This document shows, in pieces, positions 27,135 to 37,488 of a DNA stretch of 64,000 nucleotides. Position 1 is the stretch's first letter; the number at the start of each line of letters is the position of its first letter. A program made the translations under genes and the position numbers. The stretch comes from Rhizobiales bacterium 62-47 (GTDB lineage Bacteria > Pseudomonadota > Alphaproteobacteria > Rhizobiales > Xanthobacteraceae), in assembly GCA_001899255.1 (NCBI GenBank), contig MKVX01000018.1:993150-1057149 (forward strand). The letters are read 5' to 3'. The notes below the pieces were generated by a model. The model ran no database searches and had not been told where the DNA came from. It was given only the letters and a program-made list of their open reading frames with translations.

Positions 27135-28172
27135 TCAAGCCTTGACGGGCTTGTCTGCCTTGACCGGCTTGGCAGCCTTTTCCGGCGCGGCGTCTTCGCG
27201 ATGAATGCCGACGTTGAGGTAGATCAGGATCGGCGCGGCGATGAAGATCGAGGTGTAGGTGCCGACCAGCACGACGCCGAACATCATCACCGCAGTGAAG
27301 CTGTGGATGGCGTTGCCGCCGAATATCAGCAGCGCGAACAGGGCCAGCGTGACCGTGACGTGGGTGATGATCGAGCGCGACAGCGTCGAATTGATCGACT
27401 CGTTGAGCAACTCGGGCATCGGCATCTTCTTGTAGCGCCGTAGCATCTCGCGAATACGGTCGTAGATCACGACGGTATCGTTGAGCGAATAACCGAGAAT
27501 GGTCAGCAGCGCCGCGATACTCGTCAGGTCGAAATCGACCTGTGAAATCGACATGAATCCGATCGTCAGCACGATGTCGTGGACGTTGGCGACCATGGCG
27601 CCGAGCGCGAACTGCCACTCGAAGCGGAACCACAGGTAAATCAGGATGCCGACGATTGCCAGAATAAGGCCGAGCATGCCGTAGGCCAGCAACTCGCCGG
27701 AGACGCGCGGGCCAACCACTTCGACGCGGCGATACTCGACGTTGTTGCCCAGCGCGCCGCGCACCTTCTGCACTGCGGCTTGCTGCGCCTCATCGCCGCC
27801 CGGCTGTTCGGCGACACGAATGAGCACGTTGGACGCGCTGCCGAACTGCTGCAGTTGCACTTCGCCGAGACCGAGCCCGCTCAGTGTCGTGCGCATCGCC
27901 GCGAGATCGGCGTCGCCGGACTTGGTCTGCACCTCGAGCAGCGTGCCGCCCTTGAAGTCGATGCCGAAGTTCAACCCATGGGTGAAGAACAGCGTGATAG
28001 CGCAGATCGACAGCACCGCCGAGATCGGGAAGCTGATGCGCCGGAACTGCGTGAAGTCGAACTTGGTGTCGTCCGGCACGATGCGCAGAGACGGCAGCAC
28101 GTTGAAGATGCTGAGCAGCGTCAGCACCACGATCAGGACCGCAAGGCCAATTAGTACCATGTGTGTCGTCAC
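27135..28172 (-). CDS. secF: Protein translocase subunit SecF
   Basis: SecF forms with SecD the proton-driven accessory complex that pulls exported proteins through SecYEG. The product is 345 residues with six membrane helices, a periplasmic P1 loop (about residues 80-165) and the GIDFKGGTLLEV motif near residue 72. The GTG at 28172 is preferred because CGGAG lies 6 bases upstream; ATG at 28160 is possible. It starts 13 bases after secD ends. The C-terminal tail is a Lys/Pro/Ala repeat (AAKPVKADKPVKA). Confidence 0.95.
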   Translation of the reverse strand: MTTHMVLIGLAVLIVVLTLLSIFNVLPSLRIVPDDTKFDFTQFRRISFPISAVLSICAITLFFTHGLNFGIDFKGGTLLEVQTKSGDADLAAMRTTLSGLGLGEVQLQQFGSASNVLIRVAEQPGGDEAQQAAVQKVRGALGNNVEYRRVEVVGPRVSGELLAYGMLGLILAIVGILIYLWFRFEWQFALGAMVANVHDIVLTIGFMSISQVDFDLTSIAALLTILGYSLNDTVVIYDRIREMLRRYKKMPMPELLNESINSTLSRSIITHVTVTLALFALLIFGGNAIHSFTAVMMFGVVLVGTYTSIFIAAPILIYLNVGIHREDAAPEKAAKPVKADKPVKA

Positions 28173-28185
28173 AGCCGACTCCGTC

Positions 28186-29784
28186 TCAAATCGGCACGTT
28201 TTGCGGCCGCTTCCACCACACCCACCCCGCAACGATCAGCCGCGTCACTTCGAACGCGGTGAACACCGTGGTGATGATGCCGATGCCGAGCGTCACGGCG
28301 AAGCCGCGCACCGGGCCGGTACCGATGTAGAACAGCACCGCAGCGGCGATGAAGGTGGTGATGTTGGAATCCAGAATGGTGGCCAGCGCGCGCTTGAACC
28401 CGGCGTCGATGGCGGTGATCGCCGTGCGGCCGCCGCGCAGTTCCTCACGGATGCGCTCGTAAATCAGCACGTTGGAGTCCACAGCGATGCCCACCGTCAG
28501 CACGATGCCGGCGATGCCGGGCAGCGTCAGCGTGGCATTCAACAGCGACAGCACACCGAAGATCATCGCCACGTTGATCGCCACCGCGATGTTGGCGAAC
28601 ACGCCGAACAGCCGGTAAGTCAACAGCATGAAGACGATGACGAGGATCGAGCCGACATAGGCGGCAAGCTCGCCCTTCTCGATCGAGTCCTGACCGAGGC
28701 CGGGGCCCACGGTGCGTTCTTCGATGATGGTCAGCGGCGCAGGCAGCGCACCGGCGCGCAACAGGATGGCGAGGTCGTTGGCCTGCTGCACGGTGAAGCT
28801 GCCGGAAATCTGCCCAGAGCCGCCGGTGATCGGCTCGCGGATGACCGGGGCCGAGATCACCTCGTTATCGAGCACGATGGCGAATGGCTGGCCGACGTTC
28901 TTGATCGTCGCATCGGCGAACTTGCGCGAGCCCGACGAGTTGAAGCGGAACGTCACAATCGGTTCGCTGGTGCGCTGGTCGAAGCCCGGCTGCGCGTCGG
29001 TCAGGTCGGCGCCGGAAACCAGCACTTCCTTCTTGATGACGTACGGAACCTTGGGCTCCTGCGCGCTCATCAGCACTTCGGAATCCGGCGGCGCCTTGCC
29101 CTGCATCGCCTGGTCGGCCGACACCGAGCTGTCGACCATGCGGAAATCGAGTTTCGCGGTCTTGCCGAGCAGTTCCTTCAGGCGGGTCGGATCCTGCAAG
29201 CCGGGCACCTGCACCAGAATGCGGTCCAGCCCTTGCCGCTGGATCAGCGGCTCGACGGTGCCAAGCTCGTTGACGCGGCGCTCGACGATCTGGATCGACT
29301 GATCGACCGACTGCCGGATGCGATCGTTGATCGCGGCAAGCGGCACCGTCATCCGGATCAGGCCGCCACCAGCATCGCTGACTTCGAGGCTGCGCTGCCC
29401 GCTGGATCCGAGGATGCCGCCGAGCGGCTGGGACAGCTCGCGCAGCTTGGCCAGCGCCTTTTCGAGATCCGGCTCCTTGACGCGGACTTCGACCGCATCC
29501 GCTTTCACGGCGAGACCGGTGTAGCCGATGCGCGCTTCACGCAGCACGCGGCGGGTATCGTCGCGCACCTGATCGAGCTTGTCCTTCTTGACCGACTTGG
29601 CATCCACCTCGAGCAGGATGTGCGAACCGCCCTGCAAATCGAGGCCCAGCACCAGATGCCGCTGCGCCCATTTCGGCCAGGTCTTCACGGTGGCTTCGGG
29701 GAAGAAATTCGGAACGGCGCAAAGGCACACCAGCAGCGCCGTTGCGATAATCGCCAGCGCCTTCCACCGCGTAAAATACAACAT
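28186..29784 (-). CDS. secD: Protein translocase subunit SecD
   Basis: SecD, 532 residues, with one N-terminal helix, a large periplasmic P1 domain (about residues 40-350) and five C-terminal helices. Characteristic motifs are GLDLQGGSHILLEVD near residue 48, the ALLLRAGALPAPLTIIEERTVGPGLG-type region around 350 and VDSNVLIYERIREELR near 450, all normal for the family. It works with SecF, YajC and YidC in the inner membrane. It is separated from yajC by 151 bases holding a repeat element, so secDF may have its own promoter or use read-through from yajC. Confidence 0.96.
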   Translation of the reverse strand: MLYFTRWKALAIIATALLVCLCAVPNFFPEATVKTWPKWAQRHLVLGLDLQGGSHILLEVDAKSVKKDKLDQVRDDTRRVLREARIGYTGLAVKADAVEVRVKEPDLEKALAKLRELSQPLGGILGSSGQRSLEVSDAGGGLIRMTVPLAAINDRIRQSVDQSIQIVERRVNELGTVEPLIQRQGLDRILVQVPGLQDPTRLKELLGKTAKLDFRMVDSSVSADQAMQGKAPPDSEVLMSAQEPKVPYVIKKEVLVSGADLTDAQPGFDQRTSEPIVTFRFNSSGSRKFADATIKNVGQPFAIVLDNEVISAPVIREPITGGSGQISGSFTVQQANDLAILLRAGALPAPLTIIEERTVGPGLGQDSIEKGELAAYVGSILVIVFMLLTYRLFGVFANIAVAINVAMIFGVLSLLNATLTLPGIAGIVLTVGIAVDSNVLIYERIREELRGGRTAITAIDAGFKRALATILDSNITTFIAAAVLFYIGTGPVRGFAVTLGIGIITTVFTAFEVTRLIVAGWVWWKRPQNVPI

Positions 29785-29823
29785 CGAGTTGACCCGTCAG
29801 ACTTTCCGGAATTGCAGCGAGGA

Positions 29824-29922
29824 CTATAGCGTTTTCGTGCGACGTGGATACCGGTTCGCTTGAAGAAAACGCGTCAAATCAAAATCATAGGAGCTGCGGT
29901 TCGAACGTGGTCCGAACCGCGA
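29824..29922. repeat. Two-hairpin dispersed repeat in the yajC-secD gap
   Basis: First hairpin: GCGTTTTC...GAAAACGC (29829-29872) with the inner text GTGGATACCGGTTCGC. Second hairpin: GCGGTTCG-aacgtgg-TCCGAACCGC (29896-29920). The wording (CGTTTTCG...GTGGATACCGGTTCGC...GAAAACGCGTCAAATCAAAATCATAG) is a repeat I recognise as common in Bradyrhizobium-group genomes. It lies inside the yajC-secDF gene series and may alter transcript levels between them. Confidence 0.75.
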
Positions 29923-29935
29923 TGGCTCCGGAACG

Positions 29936-30301
29936 TTAGCTCGCCGACGCTCCGTCCTTGGCTTCGCCCTTGTCCTTGGCCGGCTCGCCCTTGGTGCGAA
30001 CGCCGGAGATCATCTGCCGCATCTGCCGCACCCGGACGCCATCCGAAATTTCGAATTCGATCTGCTCGTCATCCACCACCTTGGTGACCTTGCCGACAAG
30101 TCCCCCGCTGGTCACAACCGTGTCACCACGGCGGATGTTCTTCACCAGATCGTTGTGCTCCTTCACCTTGCGCTGCTGCGGCCGCAGAATCAGGAAGTAC
30201 ATGATGACGAAGATCAGCGCGAACGGCAGCAGCGACATCAACATGCTGTTGGTATCGCCAGCCGCGCCGGCGGCCTGAGCAAAGGCGGGGGTAATCAGCA
30301 T
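29936..30301 (-). CDS. yajC: Preprotein translocase subunit YajC
   Basis: A 121-residue single-helix protein that associates with SecDF at the inner membrane. It has a short periplasmic N-terminus (MLITPAFAQAAGAAGD), one helix (LMSLLPFALIFVIMYFLIL) directly followed by the RPQQRKVKEH signature, a small beta domain (RRGDTVVTSGGLVGKV) and a charged tail. It is the first gene of the series yajC-secD-secF-Mth938-NDUFAF6-like. Confidence 0.94.
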   Translation of the reverse strand: MLITPAFAQAAGAAGDTNSMLMSLLPFALIFVIMYFLILRPQQRKVKEHNDLVKNIRRGDTVVTSGGLVGKVTKVVDDEQIEFEISDGVRVRQMRQMISGVRTKGEPAKDKGEAKDGASAS

Positions 30302-30497
30302 CAGAGATTCCTTGTGAAATGGAGGTCAACCGGCGCGACGCGGTGGCATCCGGGCCGGTTTTAGGCAAATTCGCGCGGACTATAACGGCCACGGTCCCAA
30401 TTGCAACGCCGCATCCCGGCCTCTTCAGCCACACCATTTGCCCGGCTTGCGGCATCGTGCAAGGGCCGATAAGGGTGCTGCGTCAGGAACCCAAAAG

Positions 30498-31490
30498 ATG
30501 TCAAAAAACACCCGTAAAACCGCTGTTCGTGCCACGTCCCGCCCCGCCGCCGCGCGCGCCGGCCGCCGTGCGGCCAAGCCGCAAGCCGTCGCGACAAAAC
30601 GTCCTCCCGCCGGTTCTGGCATTGGCGCCGACGAGCGCATCGCCCAGGCCCTGGAAGCCATCGCGGCCCATCTGGCCGCCAGCACCCCCGCCCGCCCGGC
30701 AGCAGATTCGCTGGCGGATGCCGCCGCCTTCATCTGGCATCCGAACGGCCGGCTGGCCCCGGTGCCGAAGGTCAATCGCGTCGATCTCGGGCTGCTCAAG
30801 GGCATCGACCGGATGCGGGACATCCTGATCGAGAACACCGAGCGTTTCGCCACCGGCCTGCCCGCCAACAACGCGCTGCTCTGGGGCGCGCGCGGCATGG
30901 GCAAGTCGTCGCTGGTCAAGGCGGCGCATGCCAGCGTCAACGCCCGGCCCGACGTCAACGGCCGGCTCAAGCTGATCGAAATCCATCGCGAGGACATCGA
31001 GAGCCTGCCCGCGCTGATGACGCTGCTACGCGCCTCGGATTACATGTTCATCGTTTTCTGCGACGACCTGTCGTTCGACGGCAACGATGCGTCGTACAAG
31101 TCGCTGAAGGCCGTGCTCGAAGGCGGCATCGAGGGCCGCCCCGACAACGTCATCCTGTACGCGACGTCGAACCGCCGTCACCTGCTGGCGCGCGAGATGG
31201 TCGAGAACGAACGCTCCACCGCGATCAATCCCGGCGAAGCCGTCGAGGAAAAGGTGTCGCTGTCGGATCGCTTCGGACTGTGGCTCGGCTTCCACAAGTG
31301 CAGCCAGGACGAATACCTCGCCATGGTGCAAGGCTATTGCCGTCACTTCGGTATCAAGGTCGATCCCGATGACCTGGAGCGCGAGGCGCTGGAGTGGTCG
31401 ACGACGCGCGGCTCGCGTTCGGGCCGCGTCGCCTGGCAGTTCACGCAGGAGCTGGCGGGCCGCATGGGCGTGCGTTTGGCGGTGAAGTGA
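30498..31490 (+). CDS. DUF815 AAA-type ATP-binding protein
   Basis: A 330-residue predicted P-loop ATPase. After a basic, Ala-rich N-terminal region (residues 1-60) comes the AAA core with Walker A GARGMGKSS near residue 138, Walker B-like FIVFCDDLSFDG near 186 and a sensor-type YATSNRRHLL near 228. The start at 30498 is chosen for the AGGAA site and a usual MSKN N-terminus; the longer frame begins 20 codons earlier. It is divergent from yajC. DUF815 proteins are conserved in proteobacteria but uncharacterised. Confidence 0.85.
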   Translation: MSKNTRKTAVRATSRPAAARAGRRAAKPQAVATKRPPAGSGIGADERIAQALEAIAAHLAASTPARPAADSLADAAAFIWHPNGRLAPVPKVNRVDLGLLKGIDRMRDILIENTERFATGLPANNALLWGARGMGKSSLVKAAHASVNARPDVNGRLKLIEIHREDIESLPALMTLLRASDYMFIVFCDDLSFDGNDASYKSLKAVLEGGIEGRPDNVILYATSNRRHLLAREMVENERSTAINPGEAVEEKVSLSDRFGLWLGFHKCSQDEYLAMVQGYCRHFGIKVDPDDLEREALEWSTTRGSRSGRVAWQFTQELAGRMGVRLAVK

Positions 31491-31506
31491 ATGGCAAACC
31501 GCGAAG

Positions 31507-31652
31507 CGTCATCCTGAGGTGCGACACGCATAGCGTGGAGCCTCGAAGGATAGCAGCACTAAACTCGTCCTGCCCGAGCTTGTCCCGGGCATCCACGTCT
31601 TCATCACACCACGACCTAGACGTAAATGGCCGGGACAAGCCCGGCCATGACG
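31507..31652. repeat. Mosaic of palindromic repeat units
   Basis: Unit one is GTCATCCTGAGGTGCGA...GGAGCCTCGAAGGAT; unit two is CCCGAGCTTGTCCCGGGCATCCACGTC followed by its partner GGCCGGGACAAGCCCGGCCATGACG. Related units recur at 35576, 37221 and 53371. It separates convergent genes (DUF815 and nlpD). Confidence 0.75.
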
Positions 31653-31691
31653 TGGATAAATCTGTTATTTTCCGCAAGATTGTGGAGACGC

Positions 31692-33059
31692 TCACGCCCC
31701 GTTGAGGAACTGCAGCGGATCGACCGGCGACGAGCCCTTGCGGATTTCAAAGTGCAGCTGCGGTGAACCGGCTTCGCCGGTCTGACCCGACTTGGCGATG
31801 ATCTGGCCGCGCTTGATGGTGTCTCCGCGCTTCACCAGCAATTCGCTGGCATGGGCGTAAGCGGTGACATAGCCGTTCGAATGCCGCACCAGGATCAGGT
31901 TGCCGTAGCCCTTCAACTCGTTGCCGGAATAAGCCACGACGCCGTCTTCGGCCGCCTTGACCGGCGTACCTTCCGGTACCGCGACGTTGATGCCGTCATT
32001 GGCCTTGCCGTTGGTCTTGGCGCCGTAAGCGGTGATGACGCGGCCGCGCACCGGCCAGCGGAAGGTCGGCAGCGCGCCGGTGGCTTCGGCCGACTTCACC
32101 GGAGACGGTGCGGCAGCCGCCGCAGCGGCAGGTGTTTCGGTGGCGCTGGCGAGCCGCGCCTTCTGCACCGGCTCGACCGGCGTGGCTTCGGCAACCTTGA
32201 CCGGCGCGGGCTGGGCCGGAGCCGCAACCGCCTGCGGCGCAGCCATGGGCGCAGCTTCGGCGACTTTCTTGCCGGGCACCACGATCTTGCTGCCCATCTT
32301 GAGTTGCGCCGTCGGCGACATGTTGTTGGCGCGCGCCAGTTCAGCGACCGAGATGTGGTTGCGCCGCGCGATGCTCATCAGCGTGTCACCGCTGTTCACG
32401 TAATGCGTTCCCGCAGCCGCCACGGCTGCCGGAGCAGCCGCGACCGGAGCCGGCGCGGCCGGTTGCGCCGCCGCCGTCACCTGGCGCGGAATGATCAGCT
32501 GCTGACCAGGCTGCAAGGCGCGCGGCCCCTTGTAACCGTTGGCTTGTAGAATGGCCGCGCTCGAAACGTTGTAGCGCCGCGCCAGACCTTCGAGCGTATC
32601 GCTGGTGCCGACGATGATGGTGGTGCCGCGCGAAGCCGCAGGCGCTGCCGCCACCGAACGCGGTGCGGTGGAACCGGTGGACTCGATCGGTCCCCGTGCC
32701 GGTGGCGTATACGACGCGACGCCCCGGCTGCCGCCGGACACGCCCGACGACACCGGATAGCTCTGCGGTGCGGAGACCGGTGGCGGCAACGCCGACGACG
32801 AGTAATCCTGATGCTGCGGACGATTGTACTGCGGCAGTTCCCGCCGCTCGACCTGCGGCGCGGGAGCGGCTGACGCATACGGCGCGTTGCGCACGGCGCC
32901 GGTCGCTTCCGAACGCGACGAAAATGGGTTGGAGAGCGGATCTTGCGCAAACCGCGTCGACATATCGGCGCTGCAACCGCTGAAACCGATCGACATGAGC
33001 GCCAGCACCGCAACTCGCGGGGCATGGCGCGAGCAAAGCAACTCGACTACGCGCGACAT
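31692..33059 (-). CDS. nlpD: NlpD-like LysM/M23 lipoprotein (amidase activator type)
   Basis: A 455-residue cell-envelope lipoprotein: lipobox ending at Cys29 (IGFSGC), a Pro/Ser-rich linker, LysM domains at about 146-191 and 218-262, a second Ala/Pro linker, and a LytM/M23 domain from about 345. In active M23 peptidases the first zinc ligands sit in HxGxD-type motifs; here the stretch reads NDGINVAV, without His or Asp, while YAHAS and LHFEIR remain. That matches E. coli NlpD, which activates AmiC amidase and does not cut peptidoglycan itself. It follows pcm in the conserved serS-surE-pcm-nlpD order. Confidence 0.92.
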   Translation of the reverse strand: MSRVVELLCSRHAPRVAVLALMSIGFSGCSADMSTRFAQDPLSNPFSSRSEATGAVRNAPYASAAPAPQVERRELPQYNRPQHQDYSSSALPPPVSAPQSYPVSSGVSGGSRGVASYTPPARGPIESTGSTAPRSVAAAPAASRGTTIIVGTSDTLEGLARRYNVSSAAILQANGYKGPRALQPGQQLIIPRQVTAAAQPAAPAPVAAAPAAVAAAGTHYVNSGDTLMSIARRNHISVAELARANNMSPTAQLKMGSKIVVPGKKVAEAAPMAAPQAVAAPAQPAPVKVAEATPVEPVQKARLASATETPAAAAAAAPSPVKSAEATGALPTFRWPVRGRVITAYGAKTNGKANDGINVAVPEGTPVKAAEDGVVAYSGNELKGYGNLILVRHSNGYVTAYAHASELLVKRGDTIKRGQIIAKSGQTGEAGSPQLHFEIRKGSSPVDPLQFLNGA

Positions 33060-33176
33060 GGTTACTCACTCTTACGCAATACAACTATGAATTTGAGTAA
33101 ACACAGGGGCAGTAAATAAGGTTTTAAGACTCCTAAAATTGATTCACCATTCGCGTTATCAGGCAGCGCGCGCCGG

Positions 33177-33830
33177 CTACATCTCCCGCGCGAGTCCGGG
33201 CAGCGCCGGAACAAACCGCACCTCAACCAGCTCGCGCCGCGACAGCCCCTCGCCGGTCATCTGCACCCGCACCAGCGTCTGCCGACCATTGGGCGGCCCG
33301 ACCGGCGCCACCAGAATGCCGTCCGGCTGCAGCCGCTCGGTCAGCGAGGCTGGAATTTCGGTCATCGCCGCGGTGACGATGATCCGATCGAACGGCCCGA
33401 TGTTGCCGGCGAGGTTGAGGCCATCGGCCAGCATCACCTCGACATTGTGGCAGCCGACCTGTTCGAGCCGCTTACGCGCGCTATCGGCGAGCGTACGGAA
33501 ACGCTCCACCGTCAGCACGCTATGGCACAGCCGCGACAGGATCGCTGCCTGATAGCCCGAGCCGGTACCGACCTCGAGCACGCGATGCTCGGGGCGCAAC
33601 TGCAATTGCTCGGTCATGTAAGCGACGACGAACGGCTGACTGATGGTCTGGCCGCAGGCGATACCGAGCGCGGTGTCGCGCCAGGCGGCGGCGCGATCCT
33701 CCGCGGCGACGAACACGTCACGCGGCACGTCTTCCATCGCACGCAGCACCGCCTGATCGCTGATGCCGCGACGGCGCAGGCTCAATTGAAACATCAACTT
33801 CTCGGAGGGCATTTGGTCGGCAGTTGCCAT
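33177..33830 (-). CDS. pcm: Protein-L-isoaspartate O-methyltransferase
   Basis: Pcm methylates isoaspartyl residues in ageing proteins, starting their repair to Asp, with S-adenosylmethionine as donor. The 217-residue product has the methyl-donor motif [15 protein letters not shown] near residue 84 and the substrate-site region [10 protein letters not shown] near 60. The start at 33830 avoids a long unsupported extension to 33902. It lies 117 bases upstream of nlpD. The usual partner surE is on the same strand but separated by a response-regulator gene on the other strand. Confidence 0.94.
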   Translation of the reverse strand: MATADQMPSEKLMFQLSLRRRGISDQAVLRAMEDVPRDVFVAAEDRAAAWRDTALGIACGQTISQPFVVAYMTEQLQLRPEHRVLEVGTGSGYQAAILSRLCHSVLTVERFRTLADSARKRLEQVGCHNVEVMLADGLNLAGNIGPFDRIIVTAAMTEIPASLTERLQPDGILVAPVGPPNGRQTLVRVQMTGEGLSRRELVEVRFVPALPGLAREM

Positions 33831-34022
33831 GACGGTCTCTTGATCACCCTGACGTCCGGATTGGGCGGCGCAACAAGCATCCGCGAAAGCCCGCCGCCGC
33901 ACCGTCAGCAGTCATATCGCGGAGAAGTTTACATAATTTCGCCGGCCTGCGGCATCCGGCACTCTTCCGGGCGGCCGGCCTTGCCGCTACGCAACAGCCT
34001 GCAAGACAGGCATTCGGCACAT

Positions 34023-34055
34023 CGCAAATCATTGCTTTCGGTAGCAATATTTGCG
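34023..34055 (+). promoter_or_regulatory. Inverted repeat upstream of response regulator
   Basis: CGCAAAT-c-ATTGCT-ttcggt-AGCAAT-ATTTGCG: arms of 13 bases with one bulged base, ending 34 bases before the chosen start codon at 34090. It could be an operator for a dimeric regulator or a leader hairpin. It lies in the AT-richer gap between divergent pcm and the response regulator. Confidence 0.5.
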
Positions 34056-34089
34056 AATCTGGTTCCGGGATATGGGCAAGGACTTCACC

Positions 34090-34470
34090 ATGACTGCATC
34101 GAAGCCGCAAGGCGGCTCAGTGCTCCTCGTCGAAGACGAGGTCATGATCCGTATGATGGTCGCGGAAATGCTGGAGGACCTCGGATACTCGGTGGTCGCC
34201 GAAGCCGGCGAGATCGACGAGGCCATGCATCTTGCCCAGACCGCCCGCTTCGACATCGCGATCCTCGACGTCAACGTCAACGGCAAGGTCATCACGCCGG
34301 TGGCGCACACCATCGAAGCGCGCAAGCTGCCTTACATCTTCACCACCGGTTATGGCCTGCAAGGAATCCCGGAAGAATTTCGCGGCCGCCCGTCGCTGCA
34401 GAAGCCATTTCAGATGGAAGCGCTGGAGCAGATGATCGAGACGGCGCTGAGCGGCAACGCCGCGGCGTAA
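34090..34470 (+). CDS. Single-domain response regulator
   Basis: A 126-residue receiver domain with no output domain. The acidic pair is in LLVEDEVMI near residue 14, the phospho-acceptor Asp in IAILDVNVNG near 62, the Thr in YIFTTGYG near 88, and the Lys in LQKPFQ near 108; all key residues are present. The start at 34090 is chosen for the AAGGA site 7 bases upstream (alternatives 34051 and 34072). It lies alone and reversed between surE and pcm, which are usually adjacent. No histidine kinase is nearby, so its partner is unknown. Confidence 0.9.
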   Translation: MTASKPQGGSVLLVEDEVMIRMMVAEMLEDLGYSVVAEAGEIDEAMHLAQTARFDIAILDVNVNGKVITPVAHTIEARKLPYIFTTGYGLQGIPEEFRGRPSLQKPFQMEALEQMIETALSGNAAA

Positions 34471-34586
34471 CGATTTATCCTCCACGCATCTCTGGCAACG
34501 CTGCCGACGTCCTCATTGCAGCGCAATCGATTGCGCACGACTCTTGTTTCGCTCACCGCCATGAAGACACCGCCGTAAAGACGTAG

Positions 34587-34740
34587 ATCACCGGGACAAG
34601 CCCGGTGATGACGGTGTTGCTATAATGCTGGCTCAGCGCACGCCATCACGATCAGCCGTCGTCCCCGCCTTCGCGGGGACAACGCCGAAGTCGTTTGATC
34701 CGACGCATTACATTTCGAGTCAGACACTCAGGATGACGCG
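34587..34740. repeat. Mosaic of palindromic repeat units
   Basis: ATCACCGGG-acaag-CCCGGTGATGACG, then CGTCCCCGC-ctt-CGCGGGGACAACG, then a CTCAGGATGACGCG end unit. These occupy most of the 315-base gap between the response regulator and surE, which otherwise shows no gene. The region separates convergent genes. Confidence 0.7.
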
Positions 34741-34785
34741 CGGAGCCGCACCACTGTCGCGATGGCGACCAACGCGCTTGCCCCG

Positions 34786-35553
34786 CTACTTCAGCGTCGC
34801 CGTCAGCTTTTCCGAGAACGCATCGTCGGTGCGGTCGAGCCGCAGCGGCGTCACCGAAATATAGTTGGCGGCGAGCGCCGCAAGGTCGGTGCCTTCCGCC
34901 GGCGTATCGACCATCGCCAGCTTCTCGAAGCCGATCCAGAAGTACGGATTGCCGCGACCGTCGTGGCGGCGATCGACTTTGAGAAAACCGAGATTGCGCT
35001 TGCCCTGCCGCGTCACTTTCACGCCGGCGACCTGATCGGGCGCACACGACGGGAAGTTGACGTTGATGACTGTGTTCTTCGGCACGCCCGCCTTCATCAC
35101 ATCGCGGATGACCTGCGGCCCGAACTGCAATGCGGTTTCCCAATTTGGATTGCTGCGCGTTTCGAACGAGAATTCCAGCGACAGCGCGAACGACGGCAGG
35201 CCAAGAATGGTGCCTTCCAGCGCCCCGGCAATGGTGCCGGAATAGACCACGTCCTCGGCAACGTTGCGGCCCTTGTTGACGCCGGACAGCACCAGTTCCG
35301 GCAATTTCTCGCCGAGGATGTGCCGCGCACCCATGATAACGCAATCGGTCGGTGTGCCGCGCACTGCGAAGTGCCGCTCGCTGACTTCACGCAGCCGCAG
35401 CGGATCGTTCAGCGACAGCGAATGCGACACGCCGGACTGATCGAGCTCCGGCGCGACCACCCAGACGTCGTCGGACAACGCGTTGGCGATCTGTTCGACG
35501 ATCTGCAGGCCCGGCGCGTGAATGCCGTCGTCGTTGGTGCAAAGAATGCGCAT
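34786..35553 (-). CDS. surE: 5'/3'-nucleotidase SurE
   Basis: SurE removes phosphate from nucleoside monophosphates in a metal-dependent way and is linked to stress survival. The 255-residue protein begins with the metal site LCTNDDGIHAPGLQ, and SGVNKGRNVAEDVVYSGT near residue 95 completes the active site. The start at 35553 (MRILCTNDDG) is the usual family start; the frame is open 16 codons further. It is part of the conserved serS-surE-pcm-nlpD order, with a repeat block between serS and surE. Confidence 0.95.
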   Translation of the reverse strand: MRILCTNDDGIHAPGLQIVEQIANALSDDVWVVAPELDQSGVSHSLSLNDPLRLREVSERHFAVRGTPTDCVIMGARHILGEKLPELVLSGVNKGRNVAEDVVYSGTIAGALEGTILGLPSFALSLEFSFETRSNPNWETALQFGPQVIRDVMKAGVPKNTVINVNFPSCAPDQVAGVKVTRQGKRNLGFLKVDRRHDGRGNPYFWIGFEKLAMVDTPAEGTDLAALAANYISVTPLRLDRTDDAFSEKLTATLK

Positions 35554-35575
35554 TCGCTCAACCTTATGTTTTTCT

Positions 35576-35744
35576 GTCATGACCGGATTTGTCCCGGCCA
35601 ATCACGTATTCATTCGCGTCACGTCCAAGCAAAACGTCGATGGACCGCGCGACCTTACCTCGTTCACATCCGTCATGCGCGGACTTGATCCGCGCATCCA
35701 TCATCTGAAAACGATGGATCGCCGGGTCAAGCCCGGCGATGACG
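35576..35744. repeat. Mosaic of palindromic repeat units
   Basis: Contains GTCATGACCGGATTTGTCCCGGCCAATC, then GTCATGCGCGGACTTGATCCGCGCATCCATC with its partner GATGGATCGCCGGGTCAAGCCCGGCGATGACG. The latter pair has the same architecture as the 2851 element. It lies between tandem serS and surE, thus inside a same-strand gene series. Confidence 0.75.
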
Positions 35745-35776
35745 CAGTCATCTCGTTCGGCGTCGTGCGGACGATC

Positions 35777-37470
<1,694 letters not shown>

Positions 37471-37488
37471 ACCACCTGTGCAGGAGCC

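Noticed and set aside
27742-29829. A 695-residue open frame antisense to secF and secD
   Set aside because: Composition is that of a shadow frame and the sense strand encodes complete SecD and SecF.
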